14,278 nt of DNA. Source: Candidatus Thorarchaeota archaeon (GTDB taxonomy: Archaea; Asgardarchaeota; Thorarchaeia; Thorarchaeales; Thorarchaeaceae). Shown here piece after piece: positions 7,443-14,278 of the stretch. The stretch covers positions 1-14,278 of the forward strand of contig JAEORN010000332.1 of the NCBI GenBank assembly GCA_016840825.1, read 5' to 3'. Within the stretch, counting starts at the first letter, position 1; the number at the start of each line of letters is the position of its first letter. The translations under genes were made by a program, and so were the position numbers. The notes beneath the pieces are model-generated. The model ran no database searches. It saw nothing but the letters and a program-made list of their open reading frames with translations, and was not told the origin of the DNA.

Positions 7443-7461
7443 TCCATTGTGATAGAAATAA

Positions 7462-7467
7462 GAAGGA
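7462..7467 (+). promoter_or_regulatory. Ribosome binding site of the PadR-type regulator
   Basis: GAAGGA lies 8 bases before the ATG at 7476. This favours that ATG over the in-frame GTG at 7449, which would fall at about the expected transcription start and next to palindrome 2. Confidence 0.55.
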
Positions 7468-7475
7468 TTGTGATT

Positions 7476-7958
7476 ATGCCCGAAACTAAAGATAGCCAAT
7501 CAGGAGAGATTTCCTCTATACTATCAGATTTCTCTCAGTTCTACATAATGCTCCTCCTTAGCGAAGGCTCCATTCATGGCTATGGAATAATGCGTGCGTT
7601 CAAGAATCGAACTGGGACTTCATTGAGTGCAGGTACACTCTATCCTTTCCTTCAAAAATTGGAAGCTCTAGAACTAGTCAAGAAATCTGGCGAAGCTTCT
7701 GGAAAGCGTCCAAAGATTGTTTATTCTCTAACGAAGAAGGGTGTGAAGTTTACAGAACGTCTTTTCAGACGATTTTCTGCAATAACTACTTCTGCGCTCG
7801 AACCTAGTTTGGAGACTTGCGCAAGTTGCGGTGCTCGAGTATATGATGGAGTCCATTACGAAGAGATTGATGGAGTCAAGCTTGGATTTTGCTGTATACA
7901 TTGCGCAAAGGCATACAAAAACGATCTCTATCTTAATCACGAACATACGGAGCGATGA
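7476..7958 (+). CDS. PadR-family regulator with C-terminal TRASH-like metal-binding motif
   Basis: From the ATG at 7476 the protein has 160 residues. Residues about 19-100 match the PadR winged helix: [18 protein letters not shown], then [18 protein letters not shown], then the wing with YSLTKKG. Residues about 113-150 are cysteine-rich: C115-x2-C118, then C118-x20-C139-x3-C143, with an extra C140. C-x(19-22)-C-x3-C is the signature of the TRASH domain, a metal-binding module of archaeal metallochaperones and of copper regulators such as Sulfolobus CopT/CopR (there joined to a different type of helix-turn-helix). The stop codon overlaps the start of the Cu(I) ATPase gene (ATGA), so it is very likely the copper sensor of that operon, and a repressor relieved by metal is the simplest model. 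The two TATATC-N6-GATATA palindromes upstream are its probable operator. Metal identity is inferred from the pump. Confidence 0.85.
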   Translation: MPETKDSQSGEISSILSDFSQFYIMLLLSEGSIHGYGIMRAFKNRTGTSLSAGTLYPFLQKLEALELVKKSGEASGKRPKIVYSLTKKGVKFTERLFRRFSAITTSALEPSLETCASCGARVYDGVHYEEIDGVKLGFCCIHCAKAYKNDLYLNHEHTER

Positions 7959-10792
7959 GAATGAGTCAAACCAAGACAAGTAATGACACGAATACTAGAA
8001 TGTCAATGCGGATAGAAGGTATGCATTGTGCTTCTTGTGTTGCAACAATTGAGAAGTCTTTGTTATCACAGGATGGAGTCATCAAAGCTACAGTCAGTCT
8101 TCTTGATGAGAAGGCAGTGATTGAATACGATCCTGCATCAGTCAATAGAGATGTTCTCGAAAAGGCTGTTGAATCTACAGGTTATCGGCCAAAAAGAGCT
8201 ACCATGACTTTGACAATTCAAGGCGAGCCGACCGTATCTGATTGGAACCGCATGACTGAAGAATTGAATACTATTAATGGTGTAATTTCTGCAAGGAGCT
8301 TCCCTGAGTCGAATCGTATGTTAGTCGAATATGACGATTCACTAGTTACATTCAAGATTATTCGTAAGGCTCTCAAGAACATGGGGTTTGAGCCTGAGGA
8401 CTCCGAGAGTGTTCGAGCTGATAGGGAATCGTTGGCAAGAGAGAAAGAGATACGATACTATTCCTTACTGCTTATCTTCTCTACAATACTTACAATTCCT
8501 GTCGTTCTCCTTCATTTTGGAGTTTTAGACGCATTGATCCCTGATGGTATGCTTCGAATGTGGATTATGTTTCTATTGGCTACACCAGTGCAGTTCATAG
8601 GTGGATATCCGTTCTATCAATCGGCTTTGCGTGCAGCTAGACATCTCAAGACAAACATGGATACTTTGATAATGCTTGGAACCACAGCAGCCTATGGTTA
8701 CTCCGTCGCTACTACCTTTGTCCTTACTGGATACAACTCATTCTATGATGCATCGGTGATGTTGATTAGCTTCATTCTTCTAGGCAGAACCCTTGAATCA
8801 ATTGCCAAAGGAAGGACTTCTCGCGCCATTAGAGGTTTGATGGACCTCCAAGCCAAAGTTGCTATCATAATCCGGAATGGGGAGGAGTCGATTGTTCCAA
8901 TCGAGGATGTTGAAGTTGATGATTTGGTTCTGGTCCGTCCAGGTGATAGAGTTCCTGTTGATGGTGAGGTTATTGAAGGAAAATCATCAGTTGATGAATC
9001 TATGATAACTGGAGAACCTCTTCCTGTTGACAAGGAGGTGGGTGATTCAGTTGTTGGCGGAACTGTCAACAAGAATGGAGTTCTTCGAGTTCGTGCTACC
9101 AATGTGGGGCAGGATACTGTGCTTTCGCAAATCGTTCGTATGGTTGAAGAAGCACAAACGAACAAACCACCAATTCAAAGAAAAGCTGATGCGATTGCTG
9201 AGGTCTTCACTCCTGTAGTACTAATTATAGCATTTTCCACCTTTGTCTTTTGGACTTTCTTTGCGAATCCAATCTTTGGAATCGCAGCTGATTGGACCCT
9301 TGCACTTAATTTCACCATCGCTGTCCTTGTAGCTGCTTGTCCCTGTGCACTAGGGCTTGCTACACCAACAGCAATCATGGTAGGCATCGGAAAGGGTGCT
9401 CAGCATGGAATATTGATCAAGACTGGTGATGGATTAGAAACCATTCCAGCTGTAGATACGATTGTTTTTGATAAAACTGGTACACTGACAATTGGTCGAC
9501 CTACTGTGACGGACATGATGACATTTGGTGATGTAAAGGAAGATGAAGCTCTTGCTCTAATCGCCGCTGTTGAGAAGAACAGCGAACATCCTCTTGCTGA
9601 GGCAATAGTCTATGATGCTAGAGAGAAGGGCTTAGAGATAGCTTCCTCCGAAGATTTCTCATATACTACCGGAAAAGGTGTCAAAGCAAAGGTGAATGGC
9701 TCTACAATTCTAGTAGGCAATTCGCAATACATGAATGATAACTCCATTGAAGTCAAGGGATTTGATGAGCATGACAAGACGCTACAACAACAAGGAAAGA
9801 CAACTGTCTATGCTGCTATGGATGGCGAACCATTAGCAATTCTTGCGATTGCTGATAAGCTGAAAGATAGTTCAATTCAAGCAGTTCGGACACTCAAAAA
9901 GATGGGAATCGACGTTTGGATGCTAACAGGAGACAAAGAAACCACTGCGAAATCAATCGCTGCGAGTGTGGGCATTGATAATGTTCTCTCAGAAGTACTT
10001 CCAGATGAGAAAGCTGATAAAATTAAGCAACTCCAAGCTGAGAATCGAGTTGTTGCAATGACTGGTGATGGAGTCAATGATGCCATCGCACTTGCTCAAG
10101 CAGATGTTGGAATCGCTCTTGGCTCTGGAACAGATGTTTCAGTCGAATCTGGTGATATAGTTCTAGTGAAGGATGATCTACTAGATGTTGTCACTGGCAT
10201 TCAACTTGGAAAGGGTACTATGAGTAAGATCAAACAAGGATTCTTCTGGGCATTGATATACAACATAATCTTGCTACCTATCGCTGCAGGACTATTGTTC
10301 CCATCAACAGGTCTCTACCTACAACCACAATTTGCGGGACTAGCAATGGCTCTCTCAAGCGTCAGTGTGGTAACAAATGCTTTGACATTGAACCGTTTCA
10401 AGCCAGAAAGAGTGGTGAGTGAGAAAACTTCTATTCCTCCTGCTGCATACCAAGAGGGCGAAGTAGCTATTGATCCTATTTGTAAGATGAAGGTCGAAAT
10501 TTCCACTACTGAACTGCATTCGGACTACGAAGGCAAACGCTATTATTTCTGTGCTCAGTATTGCAAGGATACTTTCGAAGCAAATCCTGCTGAATACAAA
10601 GAACCTGGATATAATGAACCTACAGAGTCAAAGATTGCAGTTGATCCAATATGCAAGATGGATGTAGACACCGAAACAGCCACTCTAGTAAGTGAATATG
10701 AGGGGAAGAAGTACTTCTTCTGTGCACAGCACTGTAAAACAACATTCGATGCCAATCCTGAACAATACAAGGATCAAGATGTCAGAAATTAG
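7955..10792 (+). CDS. copA: Cu(I)-exporting P1B-type ATPase with two C-terminal YHS domains
   Basis: This 945-residue membrane pump uses ATP to drive Cu(I) out of the cell. An HMA domain carries GMHCASC (C25, C28). A second HMA-like region (about 83-149) has lost its CxxC (GEPTVSDW in its place). Then come the membrane helices, actuator TGEP (352-355), TM6 CPC (462-464), phosphorylation site DKTGT (D506), HP locus (H545-P546) and hinge GDGVND (704-709). The membrane motifs CPC, YN (769-770) and MxxSS (798-802) are those of the Cu(I) class, P1B-1. The hinge continues AIAL where GDGxNDAPAL is usual. After the last helix come two YHS domains, C843-x22-C866-x3-C870 and C900-x22-C923-x3-C927, each opening DPICKM. 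Such domains are more often N-terminal and single. The start overlaps the regulator stop (ATGA); ATG 7961 is a possible alternative. Confidence 0.95.
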   Translation: MRMSQTKTSNDTNTRMSMRIEGMHCASCVATIEKSLLSQDGVIKATVSLLDEKAVIEYDPASVNRDVLEKAVESTGYRPKRATMTLTIQGEPTVSDWNRMTEELNTINGVISARSFPESNRMLVEYDDSLVTFKIIRKALKNMGFEPEDSESVRADRESLAREKEIRYYSLLLIFSTILTIPVVLLHFGVLDALIPDGMLRMWIMFLLATPVQFIGGYPFYQSALRAARHLKTNMDTLIMLGTTAAYGYSVATTFVLTGYNSFYDASVMLISFILLGRTLESIAKGRTSRAIRGLMDLQAKVAIIIRNGEESIVPIEDVEVDDLVLVRPGDRVPVDGEVIEGKSSVDESMITGEPLPVDKEVGDSVVGGTVNKNGVLRVRATNVGQDTVLSQIVRMVEEAQTNKPPIQRKADAIAEVFTPVVLIIAFSTFVFWTFFANPIFGIAADWTLALNFTIAVLVAACPCALGLATPTAIMVGIGKGAQHGILIKTGDGLETIPAVDTIVFDKTGTLTIGRPTVTDMMTFGDVKEDEALALIAAVEKNSEHPLAEAIVYDAREKGLEIASSEDFSYTTGKGVKAKVNGSTILVGNSQYMNDNSIEVKGFDEHDKTLQQQGKTTVYAAMDGEPLAILAIADKLKDSSIQAVRTLKKMGIDVWMLTGDKETTAKSIAASVGIDNVLSEVLPDEKADKIKQLQAENRVVAMTGDGVNDAIALAQADVGIALGSGTDVSVESGDIVLVKDDLLDVVTGIQLGKGTMSKIKQGFFWALIYNIILLPIAAGLLFPSTGLYLQPQFAGLAMALSSVSVVTNALTLNRFKPERVVSEKTSIPPAAYQEGEVAIDPICKMKVEISTTELHSDYEGKRYYFCAQYCKDTFEANPAEYKEPGYNEPTESKIAVDPICKMDVDTETATLVSEYEGKKYFFCAQHCKTTFDANPEQYKDQDVRN

Positions 10793-10807
10793 TGGCAATT
10801 TTCTGAT
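10781..10807 (+). terminator. Hairpin at the end of the copper operon
   Basis: TCAGAAA (10782-10788) pairs perfectly with TTTCTGA (10800-10806), with an outer G-T wobble and an 11-base loop that contains the stop codon of the ATPase gene. No T-tract follows, so a role in termination or mRNA 3'-end protection is only possible. Confidence 0.3.
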
Positions 10808-10840
10808 ACCAGGATTTCAATGATGAACCAGACCTCTCCG

Positions 10841-10850
10841 TATATTTAAA
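10841..10850 (+). promoter_or_regulatory. TATA-like promoter of the MFS transporter gene
   Basis: TATATTTAAA is a good archaeal TATA-like box. A TSS about 25 bases downstream falls near 10870, leaving a leader of about 30 bases with a GAGGT site before the ATG at 10903. It indicates that the transporter is transcribed apart from the copper operon. Confidence 0.55.
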
Positions 10851-10890
10851 TCGTGGATTGCTTATCTTAGATAGGTAGAATTGCGTGTGT

Positions 10891-10895
10891 GAGGT
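10891..10895 (+). promoter_or_regulatory. Ribosome binding site of the MFS transporter gene
   Basis: GAGGT ends 7 bases before the ATG at 10903 and makes it the better start than the in-frame GTG at 10885, which lies upstream of this site. Confidence 0.55.
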
Positions 10896-10902
10896 TGAAA
10901 AC

Positions 10903-12279
10903 ATGCTTCCTTTCTATAAGAAAGTAGCCTACGGTATGGGTAGGTTCGGTTCATCAGTCCTACTCTCACTGACAGGCCTTACAACTTTTTGGATATATGG
11001 AACTGTCTTTGAACTCAACTGGTTCCTGAATGGGATTGCTCTTGGCATATCATATGTCGTAATTGGTCTGACCCATTGGCTAACTGGTTACTATAGCGAC
11101 AGTGTGGACACAAGATGGGGACGACGAAAGCCGTTTGTGGTTATAGGAGCTCCGGGGCTAGCGGTCACGGGATTCTTGGTTTTCGTTCCAAATTGGTTCC
11201 TTGACACTGCAACATATGCCGCTAATCCTTCTGCAAATGTGGACTTAGGCTGGGCCATCTTTGGTTATTACTTATTCTTCATTTGTGCCTTCAAGTTCTT
11301 CTATGCATTCCTGCTGACAGCGTTCCAAGCATGGATGCCTGAGATAACTGATGAGGATGAGCGTCCGTTAGTATCAAGTATGCAAAACACTTCTAATTGG
11401 ATAGCTAATGGACTTGGTGTTGTAATCTCTTTAATAACTCCCATACTATTCATTGCAGCAACCCCTGGACTCTCTTCTTTAGGTACTACTATCGTCCTCC
11501 TATTCGCAGTAATTACGATATTCTTCTATCTACCCTCAATAATCTTCGTGAGAGAGAAAGAAGGTATTGTCATTCCCAAACGAAATATGGTTGAGGAAAC
11601 TAAGACAGTATTGCGCAATGATGTCTATGTGAAATGGTTCATGGTAGTTGGATTTCTTTCTTTCAGTTTTTCAGCTATAATATCACAGATTGTTGGCTTT
11701 GCCCAAGAGATCCTTCTCTTGAATTCAATAGAAACTCTTCTTCCACCTGCCTTGGCTCTATTAGCATCTATCATGATATTCCTGTATATCTGGATCAAAC
11801 TCATCGGTAAAGTTGGAAAAGGGAAATCGATGTATTTCTCTCTCTTTGTATTAGCTTTACTTCTTTGTTTGACTCCCTTCCTCGGGATGCTTATAGGACC
11901 ACTATCCAATGTCATTGTGGCTACTCTCTATTTTGTACCATTAGCCGCAACAATGGCAGTCTACTATCTCATGAGCTACATTGTACCAGCAGACATCGCA
12001 CATGTCGATGAATTGGTTTCAGGTAAAAGTCGGGCAGGGATTTATGAAGGATTCAAAGGAGTTCCATTGAACCTGTTTCAAGCCGCTTCAGCTGTCCTTC
12101 TTGGATGGTTTATGGATTTCTCTGTGGTCTCAACAGGAAGCACTGAGTTTGGCTATCTCTGGTGGGGTCCGTTCTTTGCTCCATTCCTTATTTTTGCCGC
12201 TTTGATTTTACGAAAGACCGATATCGATCCGGATTTCGAGAAATTGAAGCAGTCTGCAGTCGCAAAAACCGACGAATAG
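10903..12279 (+). CDS. MFS transporter of the GPH/SLC45-like (sugar:cation symporter) type
   Basis: From the ATG at 10903 the protein has 458 residues and about 12 hydrophobic segments. It opens MLPFYKKVAYGMGRFGSS, a typical start of the glycoside-pentoside-hexuronide:cation symporter family. Between TM2 and TM3 lies GYYSDSVDTRWGRRKPF, the MFS motif A in the form shared by GPH and SLC45 transporters. The C-terminal half contains DELVSGKSRAGIYEGF, matching the conserved DExxxGxRxxGxxxG-like loop of the family. It should move a sugar or other small polar solute across the membrane with a cation; the substrate cannot be read from the sequence. It has its own TATA-like box and GAGGT site, and a strong hairpin after the stop, so it is probably a single-gene unit. 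The alternative GTG start at 10885 adds six residues. Confidence 0.85.
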   Translation: MLPFYKKVAYGMGRFGSSVLLSLTGLTTFWIYGTVFELNWFLNGIALGISYVVIGLTHWLTGYYSDSVDTRWGRRKPFVVIGAPGLAVTGFLVFVPNWFLDTATYAANPSANVDLGWAIFGYYLFFICAFKFFYAFLLTAFQAWMPEITDEDERPLVSSMQNTSNWIANGLGVVISLITPILFIAATPGLSSLGTTIVLLFAVITIFFYLPSIIFVREKEGIVIPKRNMVEETKTVLRNDVYVKWFMVVGFLSFSFSAIISQIVGFAQEILLLNSIETLLPPALALLASIMIFLYIWIKLIGKVGKGKSMYFSLFVLALLLCLTPFLGMLIGPLSNVIVATLYFVPLAATMAVYYLMSYIVPADIAHVDELVSGKSRAGIYEGFKGVPLNLFQAASAVLLGWFMDFSVVSTGSTEFGYLWWGPFFAPFLIFAALILRKTDIDPDFEKLKQSAVAKTDE

Positions 12280-12300
12280 AGTAACTAATCAGAGTTGATC

Positions 12301-12339
12301 TGAGTGGATAGGCTCTCTGTCCACTCATCTCTCTTTTTT
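12301..12339 (+). terminator. Hairpin plus T6 terminator after the MFS transporter
   Basis: TGAGTGGA (12301-12308) pairs perfectly with TCCACTCA (12320-12327), and the stem can extend inward by four more pairs (two are G-T) to a CTC loop. A CT-rich stretch and TTTTTT (12334-12339) follow. It lies 22 bases past the transporter stop and just before the end of the convergent gene. The shape is that of a bacterial intrinsic terminator; in archaea the T-tract is the essential part. Confidence 0.75.
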
Positions 12340-12340
12340 A

Positions 12341-12691
12341 CTAATCCTCATCACTCGATAACATAGTTGATATAAGTTTGATGAAGCCTTCTGAGTATCC
12401 AATCGCAGTATTCTCCTCTATGAATTTAGCAATACGTTGACTTTGCAGCTCAGCAATTACATCATTGACATCATGAAGGGTGACAACATGATTCTGCCCA
12501 ACTTTACGCATATACATTAACATATCCTCAAATGTTATTGACTTCACATCATCATTGACCATTTTATGGACAAACATTTGGATTGCCCCAACAAGTCCTC
12601 CTATCATTGATGAATCACCTTCTAGCTTCTTATTTCCAAGCGAGATGATGGTTTCTCCAGCTTCGTTCAGCAAGAAGACTCCTTGTAACAT
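12341..12691 (-). CDS. Small longin/roadblock-like protein
   Basis: This 116-residue protein has no membrane segment or signal peptide. The pattern of its sequence suggests a profilin/longin-type fold: a beta hairpin (GVFLLNEAGETIISL, about residues 4-18), a helix (MIGGLVGAIQMFVHKM, about 29-44), a run of strands (SITFEDMLMYMRKV, then HVVTLHD, about 53-79) and a final helix (about 83-98). Small proteins of this look, with an opening hairpin and GGLxxAIxxF, are common in Asgard archaea, where longin and roadblock domains partner small GTPases. Function as a GTPase regulator or effector is inference, and nothing shows it acts with the GTPase at 6770-7357. ATG at 12689-12691 is supported by a GAGG site 8 bases upstream. 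It could belong to the same minus-strand unit as the two genes to its right, but a 216-base gap argues for its own promoter. Confidence 0.7.
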   Translation of the reverse strand: MLQGVFLLNEAGETIISLGNKKLEGDSSMIGGLVGAIQMFVHKMVNDDVKSITFEDMLMYMRKVGQNHVVTLHDVNDVIAELQSQRIAKFIEENTAIGYSEGFIKLISTMLSSDED

Positions 12692-12699
12692 ATTATTCG

Positions 12700-12703
12700 C
12701 CTC
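12700..12703 (-). promoter_or_regulatory. Ribosome binding site of the longin-like gene
   Basis: GAGG on the minus strand lies 8 bases before the ATG at 12691, which supports this start. Confidence 0.5.
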
Positions 12704-12784
12704 ACATTGAGATTGGATTCAAATAAGACCTGATTAGATTACCATTGATCAGAATCGGTCCCTATCATCATGCGAATTCAGATG

Positions 12785-12792
12785 AGATATAA
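12785..12792 (-). promoter_or_regulatory. Possible TATA-like box before the longin-like gene
   Basis: CTTATATC on the minus strand would give a leader of about 70 bases. The surrounding 12780-12830 is very A/T-rich, so such a match is weak. The rest of the 216-base gap 12692-12907 shows no gene or clear structure. Confidence 0.2.
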
Positions 12793-12907
12793 GTATTATT
12801 ATTAACTATTAGAAACTATTTGGATTTATCTTGCGAGTACCAAACTCTCTCTTTTCGGTAAAGCTATCTTGTATGGCAATACTCATAGTTGATGGAATCC
12901 GTTAAAC

Positions 12908-13672
12908 TCAGTTCAAATCGAATTGCTTCGCAAAGATGCTGCTCCGTAAGCATGCCTTTATGCATTTTTCACAGATATCCTTCTCGATACCTTTCGATTT
13001 GAGGAATAGGATATACTTCCTACAATTCTCCCTATAGTCATCAAGCACATCACGATTCTTTATGAAACTGCAGGTATCCTCACAAGCAGTACACTCACCA
13101 CACTGCGATTCATGAATTTGGTTGTAATCGAGAGGAATATCCACAATTACTGAAGCAAACCTTATCGCGCAGCTAAACTTCTCATGGATGATTAGCTGGT
13201 TCTTGCCTCTCCATCCTAGTCCAGCGAGTTCAGCAATTACTCGATGCGATACAACCATTGGAAAATAATCGCTGACATGGCTGATCTTATCAATTACACC
13301 CCCGATTGTAGCGGTCAATGGAATACCATCATACTTGGAAGCCAATGATTTTGCTATCTTATTCAAGATTTGATTTATCCTGTCATATTCCAATGCGTAT
13401 TTGTTCCATAATTCATAGTCTGGATTCTTAACACCTTTAGAGTTAATGAAATCAATTACAGAACTTCTGAATGCTACTCCAAAGCTGATTACTGTTCCTC
13501 GGTCGTAAATGGTATCAAACCTGTTGCCAGTAATCTCGCGCACTTTGTCTTGCTGCACAGGGAGTAGATTTCCATAGACATCTCTGAATCTACAAAATCC
13601 TATATCTCCTCTTTCTCCAAATTCATTTAGAAGAGTACGAAAGTCTTTACTAACTTCAGCATTTTTGAACAT
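12908..13672 (-). CDS. QueG-related double [4Fe-4S] cluster protein
   Basis: This 254-residue protein resembles the catalytic and ferredoxin-like parts of epoxyqueuosine reductase and related cobalamin-binding reductases. The segment VIAELAGLGWRGKNQLIIH (about residues 145-163) matches the family pattern AxxAGLGWxGKNxLL. The end carries two cluster sets: C191-x2-C194-x2-C197-x3-C201, and C217 with C234-x2-C237-x3-C241. The prolines that often follow the last cysteine of each set are replaced (TCSF, ACLR). It lacks the HEAT-repeat tail of full QueG (about 350-380 residues), so tRNA modification is not implied; it is better called a 4Fe-4S double-cluster protein of unknown substrate. The start ATG at 13670-13672 has an AAAGGA site 9 bases upstream. 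Only 33 bases separate it from the PhzF-like gene, so the two probably form an operon. Confidence 0.8.
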   Translation of the reverse strand: MFKNAEVSKDFRTLLNEFGERGDIGFCRFRDVYGNLLPVQQDKVREITGNRFDTIYDRGTVISFGVAFRSSVIDFINSKGVKNPDYELWNKYALEYDRINQILNKIAKSLASKYDGIPLTATIGGVIDKISHVSDYFPMVVSHRVIAELAGLGWRGKNQLIIHEKFSCAIRFASVIVDIPLDYNQIHESQCGECTACEDTCSFIKNRDVLDDYRENCRKYILFLKSKGIEKDICEKCIKACLRSSIFAKQFDLN

Positions 13673-13705
13673 ACAGCTAATTCCTTTGATTTGATTAAGT
13701 AATTT

Positions 13706-14278
13706 TTATTCGTCTAAGAAGAATGTACCTTCTGCAATCAATCTTGTCATTCCTGAAACATAGACCCCAGTAAAATCATCCGTACCAATGACATTGGCAG
13801 TCAGTTTGCTTGGTCTCTTTATTTCGTAGCCCTGTTCGATAACAATTGCACGTCCAGGATTATTCCTTCTTAGAAGATTGTATTGCTCAACATATGCGGT
13901 CAAAGGACCAGCTGCGCTTCCTGTTGCTGGATCCTCAACAACTCCCACTTCTGGACCAAACATCCTTACATGTAGGTCTGAATCTGCATTCACAGTTTCC
14001 CTACTAAAGATTAGAACTAGCTTGCTGATTTGTCCATCAAGGGCGGTCATTATCTCTGCTGGATTTGGATTTGCTTTTTTTACGGCCTCCAGAGATTTCA
14101 GAGGGACCATAAGGAATGGAAAGCCTGTAGATACCCATTGCATTGGTGATTGAGTATCTATCTCGCTAGGGTCTATATTCAGTGCTGATGCAATAGCCTT
14201 CTTATCAGCCCAGATATCTAGGAATTCCGGTTCATTTTGCTTCATTCTGATGGATCCATCATCCATATAGTCTACAGG
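13706..14278 (-). CDS. PhzF-family isomerase-like protein, C-terminal part (truncated by window edge)
   Basis: The frame stays open to base 14278 (the codons before the first ATG read PVDY), so the true start lies outside the window; 190 residues of a family usually 260-300 long are visible. The hallmark of the C-terminal domain is present: VRMFGPEVGVVEDPATGSAAGPLTAYV, with the DPATGSA loop that forms part of the active site and the dimer interface. Upstream, DGSIRMKQNEPEF matches the strand that opens the second half of the fold. PhzF proteins are diaminopimelate-epimerase-like isomerases; only some make phenazines, and the substrate here is unknown. The catalytic glutamate of the N-terminal domain is not in view. 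The next gene on the same strand starts 33 bases downstream, suggesting joint transcription with the Fe-S protein. Confidence 0.88.
   Translation of the reverse strand, partial: PVDYMDDGSIRMKQNEPEFLDIWADKKAIASALNIDPSEIDTQSPMQWVSTGFPFLMVPLKSLEAVKKANPNPAEIMTALDGQISKLVLIFSRETVNADSDLHVRMFGPEVGVVEDPATGSAAGPLTAYVEQYNLLRRNNPGRAIVIEQGYEIKRPSKLTANVIGTDDFTGVYVSGMTRLIAEGTFFLDE

Noticed and set aside
7402..7443. Palindromes as a terminator for the GTPase gene
   Set aside because: No T-tract follows, the stems are A/T-rich, and two equal sites spaced 21 bp apart beside a TATA-like box fit an operator better.
8743..9165. Open frame of 140 codons on the minus strand inside the Cu(I) ATPase gene
   Set aside because: It is antisense to a fully conserved pump region, and its Ser/Thr/Arg-rich product looks like a shadow of the coding frame.
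14264..14266. ATG at 14266 as the start of the PhzF-like gene
   Set aside because: The frame remains open to the edge with family-like residues, and a start here would lack the N-terminal domain.
1..14278. CRISPR arrays, tRNA genes, insertion sequences or prophage parts
   Set aside because: No regularly spaced repeats, tRNA-like cloverleaf, transposase or terminal inverted repeats were seen by eye.

Overview
The window looks like a piece of an archaeal chromosome, most likely from an Asgard archaeon (Thorarchaeota-like is my best guess, by inference). The grounds are: a eukaryote-like Ras/Rab-type small GTPase with all five G motifs; a small longin/roadblock-like protein of the kind common in Asgard genomes; A/T-rich TATA-like promoters mixed with good Shine-Dalgarno sites; a large N-glycosylation-rich surface protein with a C-terminal membrane anchor; and a copper pump operon whose sensor carries a TRASH-like metal-binding tail. 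The sequence is AT-leaning throughout and no segment stands out as recently acquired. No tRNA, rRNA, CRISPR array or insertion sequence was seen.

Layout. Bases 1-2447 (+): the C-terminal half of a divergent UvrA-like ABC protein, overlapping by 4 bases (ATGA) a QW-repeat alpha/alpha-toroid protein related to terpene cyclases and prenyltransferases. 2555-5164 (-), convergent to these: an 869-residue secreted, membrane-anchored protein with three tandem putative jelly-roll modules and two Ig-like domains. 5165-5410: a divergent promoter region. 5411-6643 (+): a YcaQ/AlkX-type winged-helix DNA glycosylase family protein. 6770-7357 (+): a Rab-like GTPase. 7358-7475: a compact control region with two identical 18-bp palindromic sites (TATATC-N6-GATATA) spaced exactly 21 bp apart around a TATA-like element. 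7476-10792 (+): the operon they appear to control, a PadR-type regulator with a C-terminal TRASH-like cysteine motif, overlapping by 4 bases a Cu(I) P1B-type ATPase with one intact and one cysteine-free HMA domain and two tandem YHS domains at its C-terminus. 10903-12279 (+): a GPH/MFS-type transporter with its own promoter, ended by a strong hairpin plus T6. 12341-12691 (-): the longin/roadblock-like protein. 12908-13672 (-): a QueG-related double [4Fe-4S] protein. 13706-14278 (-): the C-terminal part of a PhzF-family protein, running off the right edge.

How the parts work together. The clearest system is copper handling at 7404-10792. A DNA-binding sensor whose tail has the same C-x20/22-C-x3-C metal motif as the pump it is co-translated with probably represses the operon by binding two palindromes over the promoter, and releases when metal is present (inference). 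Two genes near the left suggest DNA damage repair (UvrA-like and YcaQ-like), but they are not in one operon. The GTPase and the longin-like protein fit an Asgard membrane-trafficking or signalling toolkit, but nothing in the window links them directly.
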